Assembly (NCBI RefSeq): GCF_900107795.1 | Contig: NZ_FNRL01000002.1 | Span: forward strand, 186,001-250,000 | Direction of reading: 5' to 3' | Length of the DNA: 64,000 nt | DNA from: Chitinophaga terrae (ex Kim and Jung 2007) | GTDB taxonomy: Bacteria > Bacteroidota > Bacteroidia > Chitinophagales > Chitinophagaceae | Shown: positions 62,833 through 64,000 of the stretch, one piece after another | How positions within the stretch are numbered: the stretch's first letter is position 1 | Layout: each line of letters begins with the position of its first letter | The notes under the pieces: model-generated | What the model was told of the DNA's origin: nothing | Databases searched by the model: none | Seen by the model: only the letters and a program-made list of their open reading frames with translations | Position numbers and translations under genes: made by a program

Positions 62833-64000
62833 ATGATCCGAAAGGTAATAATGGGCTTCGCGCTCGTTTACTGTACTTTCTTAAGTTTTAATACCTCAGC
62901 GCAAATCACTACGGGGCAGATAGATGGTCGTACTAATGTGGTGAATACAGCCGTACCATTTCTGAGAATTACCCCGGATGCCCGCAGCGGTGCAATGGGA
63001 GATGCAGGAGTAGCTATTTCGCCGGATGCTTATTCTATCTATAACAATCTTTCCAAACTGCCATTCGCGGAAAAAAATGCTGGTATTGCAGTAACCTATA
63101 CACCATGGTTAAAGGAACTGGTAAATGACGTATTCCTGGCCTCAGTTTCAGGGTATACGAAATTGGATGATGTACAGGCAGTTTCAGGTTCCTTACGCTA
63201 CTTCTCTTTAGGAACTATCAATTTTACAGATGTTACCGGTGTGCCAACCGGCGATTTCAGGCCAAGAGAATTTGCCCTGGATGCAGGATATGCCCGCAAA
63301 CTTGGAGAACATTTCTCGCTGGGCTTAACCGGGCATTATATATATTCTAACCTCGCTGGCGGCCAGACAAGGGATAACGTGGTGATCAAACCCGCGCAAA
63401 CTTTCGCCGTAGATTTCTCCGGTTTCTATACCAAAGATTTTGAAAAAGACGATGGACTGTCTAACCGTTTGAGCCTGGGTTTTGCTATTTCCAACCTGGG
63501 TGCTAAACTTTCTTACACCAGTTCTGCCCAGTATAAAGACTTCCTGCCTACCAACCTCACATTGGGAGGCGCATATACCGTGGCGCTCGACGAAAAAAAT
63601 GACCTGACCTTTGCCCTGGATATCAGTAAACTATTGGTACCAACCCCTGATTCCAGCGGTAACTATAAATCCAAAGGCACCCTGGAAGGGATCTTCAGTT
63701 CTTTTGGCGATGCACCGGGAGGTATGAAAGAAGAACTGCAGGAACTGATGTATTCCGTAGGTATGGAATACTGGTATAACAAGGTATTTGCAGTAAGGGC
63801 GGGGTATTTTAACGAGAATAAGTATAAAGGTAACAGGAAGTATTTTACAGCCGGTATGGGTGTGAAATACGACATCTTCGGCCTTAACTTCTCTTATCTG
63901 GTTCCAAGCGGCACCGGAACTCAGCGCAACCCGCTCTCCAACACCTTACGCTTCACCCTGACCTTTGATCTGGGCCCCAGGGATGAAGAAAGCCGCACCG
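62833..64000 (+). CDS. porV: Type IX secretion outer-membrane protein PorV, 3' end outside window
   Basis: The first 389 codons are in the window without a stop; the family is about 390 residues long, so the gene is nearly complete. Signal peptide MIRKVIMGFALVYCTFLSFNTSAQ. The N-terminal motif NTAVPFLRITPDARSGAMGDAGVA is the PorV/LptO signature, and beta-barrel strands follow (KLGEHFSLGLTGHYIYS, FGLNFSYLVPSG). PorV is the shuttle that carries cargo from the SprA channel to PorU. It lies 104 nt after porU. Confidence 0.93.
   Translation, partial: MIRKVIMGFALVYCTFLSFNTSAQITTGQIDGRTNVVNTAVPFLRITPDARSGAMGDAGVAISPDAYSIYNNLSKLPFAEKNAGIAVTYTPWLKELVNDVFLASVSGYTKLDDVQAVSGSLRYFSLGTINFTDVTGVPTGDFRPREFALDAGYARKLGEHFSLGLTGHYIYSNLAGGQTRDNVVIKPAQTFAVDFSGFYTKDFEKDDGLSNRLSLGFAISNLGAKLSYTSSAQYKDFLPTNLTLGGAYTVALDEKNDLTFALDISKLLVPTPDSSGNYKSKGTLEGIFSSFGDAPGGMKEELQELMYSVGMEYWYNKVFAVRAGYFNENKYKGNRKYFTAGMGVKYDIFGLNFSYLVPSGTGTQRNPLSNTLRFTLTFDLGPRDEESRT

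Overview
The window looks like chromosomal DNA of a gliding-type Bacteroidota, most likely the Chitinophagaceae (Chitinophaga and relatives). The phylum call is strong. It rests on a gldJ-porU-porV type IX secretion cluster, gldA, SusC-era outer-membrane biology (TonB receptor, surface lipoproteins), TAnnTTTG-type -7 promoter elements with few Shine-Dalgarno sequences, and many Bacteroidota-typical families (DUF2490, DUF2807 head GIN, DUF983, 2TM, DUF6134-like). The family-level call is inference from protein flavour and gene neighbourhoods. No prophage, insertion sequence, CRISPR array or rRNA operon was seen; one tRNA-Arg(CCU) is present.

Layout. 1-5.1 kb (minus): a vitamin B12 capture and salvage locus, with a BtuB-like TonB receptor, a DUF6580-like membrane protein, a BtuG-like surface lipoprotein, cobU and the start of cobT. 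5.1-9 kb (minus): a TPR protein, a DMT permease, and an Fsr-like MFS exporter with a GntR/FadR-type regulator flanked by matching palindromic operators; a 252-bp inverted-repeat element sits between the two transporters and supplies the exporter's stop codon. 9-22.3 kb: an S9 peptidase, an AraC regulator, DUF983, DUF2490, a TolC-MacA-MacB efflux operon, small unknown genes, a decayed zinc-ribbon-like gene, a SUKH protein, DoxX and a secreted coiled-coil protein. 22.4-32.6 kb (minus): tRNA-Arg, FadD, 2TM, YceI lipoprotein, PaaN, TPR, DUF1015, serC, an S1/P1-nuclease or phospholipase C-like protein, and DUF502. 32.8-39.5 kb (plus): a TetR-controlled TolC/MFP/RND pump with a clear operator-promoter. 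39.9-42.6 kb: kynureninase followed by the most unusual gene here, a 2H phosphoesterase (LigT-like) with about 210 residues of [10 protein letters not shown] low-complexity sequence in front. 42.6-52.6 kb: head GIN lipoprotein, Bax-inhibitor-1, an orphan korA, a Gfo/Idh dehydrogenase with a NupG-like permease, nth and divIC. 52.7-64 kb: enolase, gldA, an M23 peptidase, bcp, a second inverted-repeat element, gldJ, and the divergent porU and porV.

How the parts work together. The B12 genes form one transcriptional block that covers surface binding, outer-membrane passage, possible inner-membrane passage, and nucleotide-loop assembly. Two complete tripartite efflux systems (MacAB and RND) each carry their own TolC. 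The gldA, gldJ, porU and porV genes support gliding and type IX secretion. Much of the rest is single housekeeping or stress genes separated by well-formed intrinsic terminators, which makes the transcription-unit boundaries unusually easy to read.
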